Positions 18,850 through 28,953 of a stretch of DNA of 64,000 nucleotides are shown here, in pieces. This stretch comes from Ensifer sp. BR816. GTDB lineage: Bacteria > Pseudomonadota > Alphaproteobacteria > Rhizobiales > Rhizobiaceae. The number at the start of each line of letters is the position of its first letter. The first letter of the stretch is position 1. The notes beneath the pieces were generated by a model. That model saw only the letters and a list, made by a program, of their open reading frames with translations, ran no database searches and had not been told where the DNA came from. A program made the translations under genes and the position numbers. The stretch is taken from NCBI RefSeq assembly GCF_000378985.1, contig NZ_KB905371.1, positions 310,001 to 374,000 on the forward strand, in the 5' to 3' direction.

Positions 18850-19203
18850 TCAACCGGCAACCTGATATTGCCGCACCGGATGGCGGACCATCGCATCGAT
18901 ATCGATGCCGTCGAGGATCCAGTGCAATTGCTCGGTCGTCAGCGTGACCACCGCTGCCTCGCGACGCGGCCACCGGAACTTGTCCTCGGTCAGCCGCTTC
19001 AGGACCAGCACAAAGCCGGACCGGTCGAAGAACAGGAGCTTCATCCGGTCGCGACGGCGATTGCAGAACGCAAAAACCGCCGGAGCAAACGGATCGAGCG
19101 CCATCGTTTCCTGAACCAGAACCGCAAGGCTGTTGATGCCGGCCCGGAAGTCGATCGGCTCACGGTGGAGGTAGACTTTCAGGTCAGCGCCCAGTCTGAA
19201 CAT
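18850..19203 (-). CDS. tnpB: IS66 accessory protein TnpB
   Basis: A 117-residue IS66 Orf2. The start region LKVYLHREPIDFRAGINSLA and the motif LLFFDRSGFVLVLKRL are characteristic. Its start overlaps the end of tnpA. IS66 elements need TnpA, TnpB and TnpC together for full transposition; all three are whole here. Confidence 0.94.
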   Translation of the reverse strand: MFRLGADLKVYLHREPIDFRAGINSLAVLVQETMALDPFAPAVFAFCNRRRDRMKLLFFDRSGFVLVLKRLTEDKFRWPRREAAVVTLTTEQLHWILDGIDIDAMVRHPVRQYQVAG

Positions 19204-19657
19204 GACCCAGTGCTCCGATGATCGCCGTCAATGCATCCACATCACCGCATTCCAGCGTCAATTTCACGCCGTTCGGCAGTGATGCGCTCACCTTGGCTGG
19301 AGAGGAAAACGCTGCAGCCCGTTTGGGTGCCGACCCACGCCCCCCATCGCAAGTCGCCGGCAAATCCACCGCACCCACGCTGCTCTGTCGCAGCAACGTC
19401 CGATCGGAAGTGCTTTCAATCTGAATCGGGATAAACGCCGGTGATGAGGACGGCGGGAGGGACTGGGTCTCCGTGCGTTTCTTTATCCACTTCCGAAGAA
19501 GGTTCGCATTGACCCCATGTTCGAGCGCAAGCCTCGATACCGACACGCCTGGCTCAAGACAGGCCGCGACAAGACGGTCCTTCGATGCGGGGTCGTAACG
19601 GCGTCGCCCATTCCGACCAACAAGCCTTACCCGCAGTTTCTGAGCATCGTCTTCCAT
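19184..19657 (-). CDS. tnpA: IS66 accessory protein TnpA
   Basis: A 157-residue IS66 Orf1 with an HTH region (KDRLVAACLEPGVSVSRLA, HGVNANLLRKW). I chose the ATG at 19657, just after GGTGG; the frame extends upstream to 19714 close to the terminal repeat, but a start there has no ribosome site. The 3' end overlaps tnpB by 20 bp. Confidence 0.88.
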   Translation of the reverse strand: MEDDAQKLRVRLVGRNGRRRYDPASKDRLVAACLEPGVSVSRLALEHGVNANLLRKWIKKRTETQSLPPSSSPAFIPIQIESTSDRTLLRQSSVGAVDLPATCDGGRGSAPKRAAAFSSPAKVSASLPNGVKLTLECGDVDALTAIIGALGHVQTGR

Positions 19658-20177
19658 CACTTGGTGTCCACCTATTTTGGTGGACACCTCATGCATCAGA
19701 GCACTCAACAGCAAAAGGTGCCGGGAAATTCGCGCTTACACCAATCGGATCGTATGGCCGTTCCTTTGATGCTGTCGTGACCTCCACTACTGATTCGGAT
19801 TGCACCAAGGACTTGGACGCGCGATTTTGAACTGGGTTTTCAGCAATATGAGCAAGCCACAGCGCTTCAGATATTGCTTCGACCGATGCGCGGGTCAGGA
19901 ATCTTTACTGGATCATGTGGCGTCGGTCTTCGCTAGGAGAGTGAACCGGTGACCATCGTCGCTCCCCACGATAATGGCGCTCACGATCGCCGCGGACCGG
20001 AACGACGAGACATTGATAGGAAGAGCCGCTCATTCGCCCGACGTTGAAGGAAATCCGAGGCACGAGCCGGTGCACGGCAAGCTCCGCTGTTAATAACGCG
20101 CCCTGACTGTACCTCGATCAATTTCAACTGTAAGGAGATTCCTGGCGGAATATCCGATTCTTCGAGGGGTTTTTCAG

Positions 20178-21905
20178 TTGCCGTTCTATATCCGGAAGTC
20201 GATTTCAGCAGGACCATTTCGCTTCAACTTTTCCAGGGGTGGCGTCGGGGTTTCGGTGGGCGTTCGGGGCCTTCGGATTGGCACAGGCCCTCGCGGACAC
20301 TACATCCACGCAGGTATGGGGGGCCTGTATTATCGAGCTTCGTTGGGAAACGCAGGCAAGCCGAAAGCTACAACGTTTCAAGCGCAGCCAGTGCAAGTTC
20401 AGTTCGAACAAGACGACGTCACAATGATCGAAGTAGATTCAGGAGACGTCATGCTGATGCGCGACGAAACCTTCAGTGAACTGCTCGATGAAATCAACGC
20501 GAAGAGCGGACAAGTCAGGATGTCTAGCGCCCTGTGTTGGGCACCGCTTGTTCTTGGCGCGCTCGCCGGCCTCGCTTCCGGTGGACCCGGCCTGCTGTTG
20601 GCCGCACTAGCCTTGCCCGGCTGGGCGATGGGACGATGGTTCGATTCCTATCGGCGGAGCACCGTTCTATACTACGATCTCGAAGGTGACGCCGAGGCGG
20701 CTTACAAGCAGCTTGCCGAAGGATTCGACGGCCTCAGGCAATGCGCTGGCAAATGGCACATTGAGGCTGGTGGCGCGATAACGAGCCTGACTGCGTGGAA
20801 GCGCAATGCTGGAGCATCCCATCTCGTCAAGAAGAAACCGACCTCCCTTACCTATGCACTTCCGTCCGTAATCAAAAGCAACATCAGTCCGCCGGCATTG
20901 AGCGTCGGCAGACAGATCTTGTACTTCATGCCGGACGTCGTATTCGTCCAAGATGGCAACCGCATGGGAGCCGTAAACTACCGCGGCCTCAACATTCGAT
21001 GGCAGGATTCTCGCTTCATCGAGGACGGCAGGGTGCCAAGCGATGCCAGAATTGTAGATCATACGTGGAAGCATCCGAACAAAAGCGGTGGTCCAGACCG
21101 TCGCTTCAAGGACAACAGGCAGATTCCCATCTGTCTGTATGAAACCATGCACTTTCAGAGCAATAGCGGTGTTAACGAGCTAGTCGAATTTTCGCAGCCA
21201 GGAAGGACTGCGGCTTTCGCTCGCGGTTGCCAGCTTATCGCGCAGTTGCCCAAGGAGAAAGCGCCGTCCCTGGCGGTTTCGCCACCATCTCAATCCGCAC
21301 CTCAGACGCAGGTCGAGCCGGAACAGGGGGGAAAACCGCGATCGCTTGGCACTGTCGCCCTTGCGGTGCTAGCCATCTTTGTCGGACTTCCGTTGTTTGC
21401 GGTGTTCGTTCCCTCGCAGGAGCAATCGACGCCGACGGCCTCATCTTCCGGAACAGAGCAAGCCATCTCGGGCCCGGCAACGACGGCCGCTCAGGATCCG
21501 ACGGTCCAGAGCAGAGCAATATCCACGGCGCCAGCGAACCTTCATGACCCGACAACCGATCCATCGGCTACTTTGCCCTTGGAAGGCCAAACAACACCGT
21601 CATGGTCTTCGGTGGAGAAGGACGTCCAGATCCCAAGGGTGCCATCCACCGCCTCGGCGGAGACTGCACGGCAGCCATCATGGCATACTCGGACTACGGT
21701 GAATCTTCGAAAAGGCCCCGGTACGAAATACCTTGTCCTCTCAGTGGTACAGAAAGATTCCGCAGTGGTACTTCTTGAGCAGCGAGGCGGCTGGAGCCGT
21801 GTGAAAGTTCACGATGACGTGATCGGCTGGATGACGAGCAAGGCCATTGCTGCAGATAACCCGAAACGAGACAACGAGTTCTCGCGCAGGGAAAACGAGT
21901 GGTGA
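20178..21905 (+). CDS. DUF4236 - membrane - SH3b protein
   Basis: A 575-residue protein starting at TTG (20178) after GAGGGG. Domains in order: DUF4236 at the N-terminus (FYIRKSISAGPFRFNFSRGG ... GHYIHAGMGGLYYRASLG); a hydrophobic hairpin about 115-150; an uncharacterised middle; a second membrane segment about 390-410 (VALAVLAIFVGLPLFAVFVP); a Ser/Thr/Pro linker; and a C-terminal SH3b domain (TVNLRKGPGTKYLVLSVV ... GWMTSKAI). SH3b domains often bind cell wall. Function unknown. It stands alone between IS66 and the NYN remnant. Confidence 0.82.
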   Translation: MPFYIRKSISAGPFRFNFSRGGVGVSVGVRGLRIGTGPRGHYIHAGMGGLYYRASLGNAGKPKATTFQAQPVQVQFEQDDVTMIEVDSGDVMLMRDETFSELLDEINAKSGQVRMSSALCWAPLVLGALAGLASGGPGLLLAALALPGWAMGRWFDSYRRSTVLYYDLEGDAEAAYKQLAEGFDGLRQCAGKWHIEAGGAITSLTAWKRNAGASHLVKKKPTSLTYALPSVIKSNISPPALSVGRQILYFMPDVVFVQDGNRMGAVNYRGLNIRWQDSRFIEDGRVPSDARIVDHTWKHPNKSGGPDRRFKDNRQIPICLYETMHFQSNSGVNELVEFSQPGRTAAFARGCQLIAQLPKEKAPSLAVSPPSQSAPQTQVEPEQGGKPRSLGTVALAVLAIFVGLPLFAVFVPSQEQSTPTASSSGTEQAISGPATTAAQDPTVQSRAISTAPANLHDPTTDPSATLPLEGQTTPSWSSVEKDVQIPRVPSTASAETARQPSWHTRTTVNLRKGPGTKYLVLSVVQKDSAVVLLEQRGGWSRVKVHDDVIGWMTSKAIAADNPKRDNEFSRRENEW

Positions 21906-21991
21906 CGTGCCGACCCATGTACATTTCGTCTGATCTGAAAGCGCGGAGTTTAGGAGTCTCGTAGGCGGGTATAGGAAAACTGCTGAACCGG

Positions 21992-22198
21992 CTAGAGCGA
22001 ATGCTCAAGAAGGCTTTCGTTCCACTCATTGAGATTGGGTTTGGTCCAATCGCCATAGACACGCTTGACACTGGTCCTGCCGTAGTTCGCGATTTCAGCG
22101 AGCAGGCCGGCGATGATCTTCGGCGAGGCGTTGTCGCCGTCGATCAGGAGCGCGAGCGTCGAAGTGGTGTCGTTTGACATAGTAGGTTTTTTTCTCAC
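21992..22198 (-). pseudogene. remnant of a NYN-domain (PIN-like RNase) gene
   Basis: The open part encodes LALLIDGDNASPKIIAGLLA and VYGDWTKPNLNEWNESLLEH, the N-terminal part of NYN-domain proteins of roughly 250 residues or more. It is interrupted by a TAG after EHSL; immediately after the stop the same frame continues PVQQFSYT, as in intact relatives (Pro-hydrophobic-Gln-Gln), and then homology is lost. So the gene has a nonsense mutation plus a large deletion. Probable original start ATG at 22180 (MSNDTTSTLALLID). It lies 44 bp beyond the end of yhaN on the same strand. Confidence 0.7.
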
Positions 22199-22242
22199 TC
22201 GATCGCGAAAGTTGCAACGTCAGCATGAAGGTTCAGCGTGCT

Positions 22243-25200
22243 CTATTCGGCCGCGACGACCTCGAGCCTCGTCGCTCCGACCTCATCGAGATCGTGGAGC
22301 CGCACGCCCGGACAGACCTTCCGCGCTATGTCTGTGAGGTGCCGGTGATGAGTCAGGTAGATGACCTGTCCATGTCGCGCCATCTCTGCAAATAGCCTGA
22401 AGGCTTCCTCCGCCCGGAAGTCGTCGAAGGTTTCCATGATATCGTCGGCGATGAAGGGCACCGACACCCGGTTTTCGACGAATTCGTGATAACCAGCCAC
22501 ACGGAGGGCCAGATACAATTGGAAGCGAGCGCCCTTGGACAGTTCGTCTGCAGCTTTCGAACCACCTGCCGCCGTCACCGCGATGAGGACGTCTCCATCC
22601 TTGCCAGGCTGGGCGGCGACGCCTTGATAGGCACCGCGGCTTATTGTCCTGAAGGCTGACGACGCCCGAGCCATCATGCCGCTGCGATGACGATCCCTGT
22701 ACAGTCGGAGACCGTGCTCGGCGGCCGCAACGCCCGCGCGCAGCTCAACGTATCGGCGGGCGCCGTCCTCTATTTCCAGAAGCGTCGTCCGCCGCTGCTC
22801 CTCGATCTCAGCCACCTTCGAGTCGCCGCCAATGGCGTCCAGCGCATCCTGCGCCCTGGAATGGTCTCTGAACACTTCGTTGCACCTGAGGTCCTGGCCC
22901 TCCAGGATTGGCGTGAGCCGGGCAAGCTCCTCTTCGAGTTCCGTCTTGTCCGCGGCGCCGACCAGCTCCTCGACGCCTACGATGTCGCTCGCGCCACTGC
23001 TTTCGACCAGCTCCTGCTCCAGCTCGAAGATCGATCGCGACAGTTCCCGACGCTTGCCTGCGAGGTCGGTACGGGCCTCGACCTCGTCCAGGGTTTCCAC
23101 TGCGAAGAACTCGATCATCTTGCGCGCCCGAGCTTCCAGAAACTCCTGCTCCAGCCTCAAATCGTGCTCTTCCTTCCGGATCATATCGAGATCGCGCTCC
23201 AGCTTTTCGAGGCGCTCCTGGTCAAGCACCGCCTTTCGAACCTTCTCGACCACCGTCTGGGCGAGCTCGCTCGGTGATCCGTCGGCAGGGATGGCGAGCC
23301 TGCTGCAGAGCTCGAGCACCCTCGCCTCGAACTGCGCCTTGTCCTTCTCCATCTTCTCGATGCGGTCGATCAATCCGTCCTTCGCCTCTATGGCTGATGC
23401 AAGCTTCTCAAGCGTCGACAGGATCTCCGTGACCGATCCGACGCCGGGAAGGTGATCCAGCTCGCCAAGCCAGCATCCTTCGCAGGTCATCTTCCAGGCC
23501 AGCGCCCATTCTTCCGCTGCGCGCTCAATGATGTCGAGCGCCTTTCGGCGCCCTAGGACTTCCTTCCTGAGATGCTCCATCTGCATCGCACGGGCCCGAG
23601 CATGGTTGAACGCTGCCAATGCTTCGTCGGCCGCGGATGCCAGCCCTGCTAGATCGGCATCCGGATGGAAGCGCACCGCGGCACCGTTCAACGCCACTGT
23701 CAACGAACGCTTCGCTTGAGTTGCGCGATCCCGGACATCAGCCATATCCTGCTCGACGGCAATGAGATCGTCGCGTGCCTTGAGGGCCGCATCTCTCTTG
23801 CGGAGCCATTCTTCCAGTTCCTGCGGATCCGGCGCGAGCCGAAGGTCGGGAGATATCCCCCTCACCTTTTCCGCGACCTCCGATCTGACCTTCTCGAGTT
23901 CCGCCTCAGCCCGCCTATGGGACTCAAGAGCGGTTTGGATATTCGATCCCACTGTTGCGCGGCGCAGCAGAAGCTGGTTGAGCTTGCCTAGCTCCGCAAA
24001 ATGCAACAGGCGTTGAGAGAGCACACGATCGTCCGCCCTCATCGCCGCCTCGAACAGGTCCGCCGAAGCGGCGTCCATCGTCTGACGATGTTCCGTCCAC
24101 GCCCTGTCACGGGATATGCGACTTGCCGTCGCGGTAGCCTCATCGATCTCGCCGGCCTGATTACGCAGCGCCTCGATCTCGGCGTCCAACCGTCGTGCCT
24201 CGGGCTCGAGCCGCTCGAGTTCCGCACGCGCGGACCTCAAGTCCTCTTCGTTGCTCTTGAACGGCTTCCTCCAGCTTTCGAGGGTCGCGGCCGAAGGGCA
24301 CGCCATCGTGCCGAGTTCGGCAACGGCGCCGTCCCAAGGATGAAGACGCATCATCGCTTCCGATAGCGCGCCGGACGCGGTGTCGCGTCGCCGTGAAAGC
24401 GACCGAAACACGAGCTCCTCCTCCGACCGTGGCTGCGCCTTCAAAGTCGCGGCAAGCAGTTCGAACGCCTTGGTCCTTTCCACCGGGTGGATCGCGTCGA
24501 CCTCTTGAAATCCGACGCTTTCTTCCGCCAAGGCGTGCTCCGCCTTCGCGAGTTCATCGGCGGCACCGGCCGTCCGGGCATCTACGCCGGACCTCGAGCC
24601 GATCAGCGCTCTCAGTGTTCCGACCGTCGCGGCGTCGAGAACAAGCCGGCTCGGCGACGCCTCTGCCGGTCGTCCTAGAAGAAGGAGGATGCTTTCTATC
24701 GAAAGCTCGGCCGCGCGCGCCGAAAGCTTCGGGATGTCCTTCTCGGCCGTAAGATATCTGGCCTTAAGTTCAGAAAATTCGTCCATGCTGGCGGCAAGCT
24801 TGAGAGCGACGGGATCGGCTTCGAGGGCCGCCTTCTCCTCTTCCAGCAAAGCCGACGAACGGCAAAGGTCGTCCAGCTTGACGCGGTGTTCGATCTCCTT
24901 GCTCTTTAGCCCAGGCAATTCCTGCCGCCAGGATTCCGGCGGCTCCGGAACCACCTCAAGGTCGGCAAGCTTCAGCCGAAGCCCCGACAGCCGCCCCATG
25001 GACGGGATTGTCCGCAGGATGCGCCTGATTTCGTCGATCCGTTTCTGCGTTTGTGCCCTTTCCGTGATGGTGCTGTCGTACAGCCGGCTCAACCGATCCC
25101 TCTCGGAACCGAGCCGCTGGAAGTCGCTCGCCTGCAGATCGATTGCCTCGCGCTGCTGCTTGAGATCCTGCAGCCTCGCCTTCAGTTCGCCCAGGCCGCC

Positions 25201-25743
25201 GCTACGTGCACGGTACCTGTAGAACGCGTCGATTTCCCCCCGGATCGAGAGGAGCTCGCGACTAAGATCCGACAGCCCAGCGCTTGCGGAGAAAAGCAAC
25301 TCGCCGAGGTCGCCTTTGCTTGCAAGAATGCTTTGTCCGCCTTTCTCAAGCGTGTCGTCGTCAAGTGAGAACATCGTCGTGAAGGCGTTCCGGTCGATAC
25401 CACCAAGATCGGCCCTTATCACAGCGTCGGACTGAACCCGCTCCTCGTCGTCGAGCAGGCTGTTCTGCGGACGCTTGATTCGGACGAATTCTCGATCCTG
25501 ACCGGCGACACGGATGTTCGCGCCTATCCGCATTGAAGCGTAGGCATGCAGGAAGCCGTATCTGCTTGTGGTGCCGATGCCGAAGATCAGGTCCAGGATG
25601 GCGTCGGAGGTCGTCGACTTTCCCGCTTCGTTCGGCCCGTAGATGATATGAAGATCGGGCGAGCCTACGGGGGGCGGTCCGAAATCGATGACGCCATCCG
25701 TGAACTTGCCGTAACGATTTAGGTCAAGGCGGTTGATGCGCAT
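22243..25743 (-). CDS. yhaN: YhaN-type SMC/Rad50-like ATPase
   Basis: A 1166-residue ATPase: N-terminal Walker A in IIYGPNEAGKSTT, about 900 residues of coiled coil, and C-terminal signature and Walker B (LSKGARFQLYLALRVA, VPFIADDIMETFDD) with an H-loop YLTHHRH. This is the SbcC/Rad50 layout. It pairs with the YhaO-type nuclease just upstream, whose stop overlaps this start by one base. A CEGC motif occurs within the coiled coil, but I cannot confirm a zinc hook. Probable role: DNA-end processing or defence; inference. Confidence 0.85.
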   Translation of the reverse strand: MRINRLDLNRYGKFTDGVIDFGPPPVGSPDLHIIYGPNEAGKSTTSDAILDLIFGIGTTSRYGFLHAYASMRIGANIRVAGQDREFVRIKRPQNSLLDDEERVQSDAVIRADLGGIDRNAFTTMFSLDDDTLEKGGQSILASKGDLGELLFSASAGLSDLSRELLSIRGEIDAFYRYRARSGGLGELKARLQDLKQQREAIDLQASDFQRLGSERDRLSRLYDSTITERAQTQKRIDEIRRILRTIPSMGRLSGLRLKLADLEVVPEPPESWRQELPGLKSKEIEHRVKLDDLCRSSALLEEEKAALEADPVALKLAASMDEFSELKARYLTAEKDIPKLSARAAELSIESILLLLGRPAEASPSRLVLDAATVGTLRALIGSRSGVDARTAGAADELAKAEHALAEESVGFQEVDAIHPVERTKAFELLAATLKAQPRSEEELVFRSLSRRRDTASGALSEAMMRLHPWDGAVAELGTMACPSAATLESWRKPFKSNEEDLRSARAELERLEPEARRLDAEIEALRNQAGEIDEATATASRISRDRAWTEHRQTMDAASADLFEAAMRADDRVLSQRLLHFAELGKLNQLLLRRATVGSNIQTALESHRRAEAELEKVRSEVAEKVRGISPDLRLAPDPQELEEWLRKRDAALKARDDLIAVEQDMADVRDRATQAKRSLTVALNGAAVRFHPDADLAGLASAADEALAAFNHARARAMQMEHLRKEVLGRRKALDIIERAAEEWALAWKMTCEGCWLGELDHLPGVGSVTEILSTLEKLASAIEAKDGLIDRIEKMEKDKAQFEARVLELCSRLAIPADGSPSELAQTVVEKVRKAVLDQERLEKLERDLDMIRKEEHDLRLEQEFLEARARKMIEFFAVETLDEVEARTDLAGKRRELSRSIFELEQELVESSGASDIVGVEELVGAADKTELEEELARLTPILEGQDLRCNEVFRDHSRAQDALDAIGGDSKVAEIEEQRRTTLLEIEDGARRYVELRAGVAAAEHGLRLYRDRHRSGMMARASSAFRTISRGAYQGVAAQPGKDGDVLIAVTAAGGSKAADELSKGARFQLYLALRVAGYHEFVENRVSVPFIADDIMETFDDFRAEEAFRLFAEMARHGQVIYLTHHRHLTDIARKVCPGVRLHDLDEVGATRLEVVAAE

Positions 25744-27005
25744 CAGTCGACCTTCTCCCGACGAAGACGTGCCATGACTTCGGCGGACCCGCCCGCGGCA
25801 ATGTCGGCGAGATTCTCCTCGAACGATACCTCGTCGGAGCCGAACATCTCGCGAAGCTCGGCAGGAAGCTGCGCGCGCAGCTCCTCGACGATCGCTCTGA
25901 GCTCCTGCCTGTAGCCCTCTGACCGATTCACTTCGTCTTCCATGATGACGGCCAGTTCGCCTGCCGCTCCCGACCGACTGTTGACGCTGCCAGGAGGCCG
26001 GCAGACGGTTTGCACTTTGTCGATCCAGACGTTTCCGATGAGGGACCCGCGGGTCTCCAGCTCGGTGCGGACGAGGTCGAGATCACGACGCAGCCGCCAA
26101 GCCAGGTCGGTGGATCCGGTTATCTGCACGCGTGCCACCAGGTGTTCCGCCGTGACGGACGCACGTAGCTCGTGGAGGCCGAACGAGACATCGCCTATCA
26201 TACTCGTCCAGTCGGTTGCCCCCGACACGTCAACGGCAAGGCGCTCGAATTGCGCGACCGCCGTCGGCCGCTCCTCGACAACGATCGACCGGTCGTCCCT
26301 GATCGTGACCAGCGAGACCGATTTGCGCCCGTCTTCATTGATGTCCCTCCCCTGCGGCATGCCAGGCATAACGACGACCGAGGCGGTGTCTTCCACCACC
26401 GACCGCTTGTGAATATGACCCAGCGCCCAGTAGCGGAAGCCGCTCTGCTGCAGGTCCGCGACACTGCACGGAGCATAGAGGTCATGCTTCTCCGATCCGC
26501 CGAGGCTCGTATGCATGATGCCGATGTTAACCGCATCCGGAACAGGAAGACCGTAGTGTCGAAGCAGGCTTAGTGGGGCGTGCGGCTTCGCGAAACTGAG
26601 GCCATGGATCGCAATGGGAGAATGGCCGGCGCCATCGATCACCACCGCTTCGGCGTTCGCGCCGAACACCTTCACCGTCTCCGGCATCACAAGCTCCGTC
26701 GTGATTTTCGACAGAGCATCGTGATTGCCTCGGATGATGAACGTTCGAATGCCCGCCTCATGAAGGCGCCGAAGTTGCTCGGCGATAAAGCGGGCCGTTT
26801 TCATCGACGTCTGATCGCCATCGTAGAGATCGCCGGCAAGAACAAGCGCGTCCACCTGCTCTTCGAGGCAAATATCGACCACGCGGATGAACGCTCGCCT
26901 CGTTGCCAGACCGATGAGATCGGAGAGTTCCGGATTGCGCAGAGCGAGCGTCTTCAGAGGCGAATCAAGATGAACGTCGGCGGTATGCAGGAAGCGATAG
27001 GCCAA
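25743..27005 (-). CDS. yhaO: YhaO/SbcD-like metallophosphoesterase nuclease
   Basis: A 420-residue Mre11/SbcD-type calcineurin-fold nuclease. Metal-binding motifs in order: FLHTADVHLDSPL (D, H), LVLAGDLYDGD (GDxxD), IRGNHDA (GNHD), GIMHTSL and GHIHKRS (GHxH). All catalytic motifs are present. The C-terminal third is the capping region. Paired with the SMC-like ATPase, giving a two-gene unit on the minus strand. The 345 bp upstream (27006-27350) show no gene; a promoter is probably there but I cannot place it. Confidence 0.87.
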   Translation of the reverse strand: MAYRFLHTADVHLDSPLKTLALRNPELSDLIGLATRRAFIRVVDICLEEQVDALVLAGDLYDGDQTSMKTARFIAEQLRRLHEAGIRTFIIRGNHDALSKITTELVMPETVKVFGANAEAVVIDGAGHSPIAIHGLSFAKPHAPLSLLRHYGLPVPDAVNIGIMHTSLGGSEKHDLYAPCSVADLQQSGFRYWALGHIHKRSVVEDTASVVVMPGMPQGRDINEDGRKSVSLVTIRDDRSIVVEERPTAVAQFERLAVDVSGATDWTSMIGDVSFGLHELRASVTAEHLVARVQITGSTDLAWRLRRDLDLVRTELETRGSLIGNVWIDKVQTVCRPPGSVNSRSGAAGELAVIMEDEVNRSEGYRQELRAIVEELRAQLPAELREMFGSDEVSFEENLADIAAGGSAEVMARLRREKVD

Positions 27006-27350
27006 TTGGATACCTCAAGCATTGACTTGCCTTCATATGCCAACGATTGAGTCGAGGCGATAAACACATCGCGTTTCGTTCTGTTCTCCACACGTTTGTC
27101 CAGTCAGTGACCGTAATCGCTGAGGGCCTCCTCGATTTTCGGCGCTCGTCAATTGCATGCCGACAGACGAGTATGACGCGACTGATGATGAGGAGAACCC
27201 ATGGACAGCAAGAACGCGGGTTTCGACGTATTGGAGCCCGATCCACCTTTCCTCGATACTCAGGCGATTCGGTAACATCGATCATAAGCTGCAATCGGCG
27301 ACCATGAAAACGCGCTGGTTTTCTCCGCAGCAAGCATGTTTGTGTCCGCG

Positions 27351-28892
27351 TCAGAGGGCAATCAGATAGGCGACCAGCGCATCCTTTTCTTGTTGCGTAA
27401 GCTTTGTTGCGAGAACCAGATTGAAGAACTCGACCGTGTCGGCGAGTGTCATTAGCCGCCCATCGTGCAAATAGGGTGGGGAGTCCTTGATGCCGCGCAG
27501 TGTGAAGGTCTTGATCGGACCATCCGGTGACAACTCGAGATCGTTGACCTTCTGGCCGATCTTATAGAAGCGCTCGAGCTTCAAATCGTGCATGTTGTTG
27601 TCCATGAAGGCGGTCTGCGGGAGATGGCAAAGGGCGCAGCGGCCCTTGCCCATAAACACCCGTTCGCCTTCCAATTCCTGCGCGCTCGCCCGGCCTGGAT
27701 CGAGGCGTCCGGTCGCATCGAGCTTGGGCGCGGGCGGAAAGTCGATCATGTTCTGCATCTGCGCCATCATCGAGACCTGGCTCGCGCGATCGAGCAGGTT
27801 CACGCCCTTTCTCGCGGCGCTCACATGGTCGCCGTTGAAATAGGCGGTGCGCTGCTCGAACTCAGTAAAGTCTTCGATCGACCGCAGCGATCGTTTCGAG
27901 CCGTGAATTTGCTGATTGAACAGCCCACGCAGACTGGTCGTGTCGAGACGAAACCGCTGCGCGTGTGGCCGGACATCGGGGGTCAGGTGGAAGGCGGCAT
28001 TGGTATGAAAGTTCGAATGGCAGTCAAGGCAGGCGACGCCCAGGCTCTCCTCGGCAGCTTTGCGGTCGTCCGTCTCGTTGAACTCTTCTTGCGGAAAGGG
28101 AGTTAGCAGAAGTCGAAGCCCTTCCATCTGCACCGGCGTGATAATCCCGCTCATGGTCTCATTGAAGTTCCTGATCGTCAGAAGCTCGCCGCGCGACACG
28201 TCACCGAGTTCCGGATGCGAGGTCAGAAAGATTGGTGGCGGGAACTCCGGCGTCAGGTGATCGGGAAGGTCGAAATCGACATCGAAACGCCTGAGATCCC
28301 TGCCCTCCTGGCGGCCGATTTCGTTAATCTGCACCCTCGGAAAAACCTGGCCGCCAGTTGGCTGCTTTACATGTGGCAGCGGCAGAAAGCCCGCCGGCAG
28401 TAGTCCCTGCTCTTTGATCTCGTCCGGGCTCTTGGCGGCCAATGTGTCCCAGCTTACGCCCTTCGGGAGTTTCACGCGAACGCCTGCCTGAACCGCCTTC
28501 CGGCGGCCTGACATCATCACACCTTTCAGGGGATGATCAGAAAGATCGTAGCGCTCCTCAAGCAGGCTCCGCTGACGTTTCATGACACCCGGCTTCGTAC
28601 GTTCGTCGAGTTTCTTCACCTCGGAAAAGGGGAGAATGGGAAACGTTCGATAGATCAGATCAGCAGGCAGCGGATCAGACGCGGTCGCAAGAGCATGCGC
28701 GGAGACTGCGAATGCGATGGTTATACCGATCAGAATTAGCGACCTAAGTCGGGTCGAGTGGGCTGTTAGGTCGCAGCCCGAGATAAAAACTTTTTGACCG
28801 AGATCGTCAAGAATATAGGGCGTCTTTACAGAGGTGTTGGATGTTCCTACGCATTTTTTCCAATAGAATGCGATATTACGCAGACCTGACAT
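27351..28892 (-). CDS. NifH 5'-fragment fused to di-haem cytochrome c peroxidase-like protein
   Basis: A 513-residue protein. Residues 1-49 (MSGLRNIAFYWKKCVGTSNT ... ISGCDLTAHSTRL) are a degenerate copy of the NifH N-terminus in which the P-loop is destroyed. Then comes a hydrophobic export signal (about 51-69, SLILIGITIAFAVSAHALA) and a peroxidase-type c-cytochrome with two CxxCH haem motifs, CLDCH (288-292) and CALCH (419-423). I see no start codon with a ribosome site between the NifH part and the signal, so translation probably starts at the nifH-derived ATG. It is preceded by a copied nifH promoter. Predicted role: periplasmic peroxide removal or oxidation during nitrogen fixation. Confidence 0.85.
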   Translation of the reverse strand: MSGLRNIAFYWKKCVGTSNTSVKTPYILDDLGQKVFISGCDLTAHSTRLRSLILIGITIAFAVSAHALATASDPLPADLIYRTFPILPFSEVKKLDERTKPGVMKRQRSLLEERYDLSDHPLKGVMMSGRRKAVQAGVRVKLPKGVSWDTLAAKSPDEIKEQGLLPAGFLPLPHVKQPTGGQVFPRVQINEIGRQEGRDLRRFDVDFDLPDHLTPEFPPPIFLTSHPELGDVSRGELLTIRNFNETMSGIITPVQMEGLRLLLTPFPQEEFNETDDRKAAEESLGVACLDCHSNFHTNAAFHLTPDVRPHAQRFRLDTTSLRGLFNQQIHGSKRSLRSIEDFTEFEQRTAYFNGDHVSAARKGVNLLDRASQVSMMAQMQNMIDFPPAPKLDATGRLDPGRASAQELEGERVFMGKGRCALCHLPQTAFMDNNMHDLKLERFYKIGQKVNDLELSPDGPIKTFTLRGIKDSPPYLHDGRLMTLADTVEFFNLVLATKLTQQEKDALVAYLIAL

Positions 28893-28953
28893 GTGCTTTT
28901 GCTTTCTTCACCACGGTGCAAACGACAGCTTCTGCCGCCACTGACGAGTGAGG

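Larger units (their letters stand above)
17137..19747. mobile_element. complete IS66-family insertion sequence with 8-bp target duplication
   Basis: The element spans 17145-19739 (2595 bp). Left end GTAAGCGCGATTTTCTCC; right end, read inward, GTAAGCGCGAATTTCCCG. It is flanked by perfect 8-bp direct repeats ACCAATCG at 17137-17144 and 19740-19747, the duplication size typical of IS66. It carries tnpA, tnpB and tnpC on the minus strand, all intact. Joining the flanks restores continuous DNA but no open gene I can recognise, so it probably landed between genes. The flanks 16817-17136 and 19748-20177 hold nothing else I can support. Confidence 0.95.

Noticed and set aside
23460..23500. CEGC motif in the coiled coil of the YhaN-like ATPase as a possible Rad50-type zinc hook.
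   Set aside because: I cannot show that it lies at the coiled-coil apex, and YhaN-type proteins need not have a hook.
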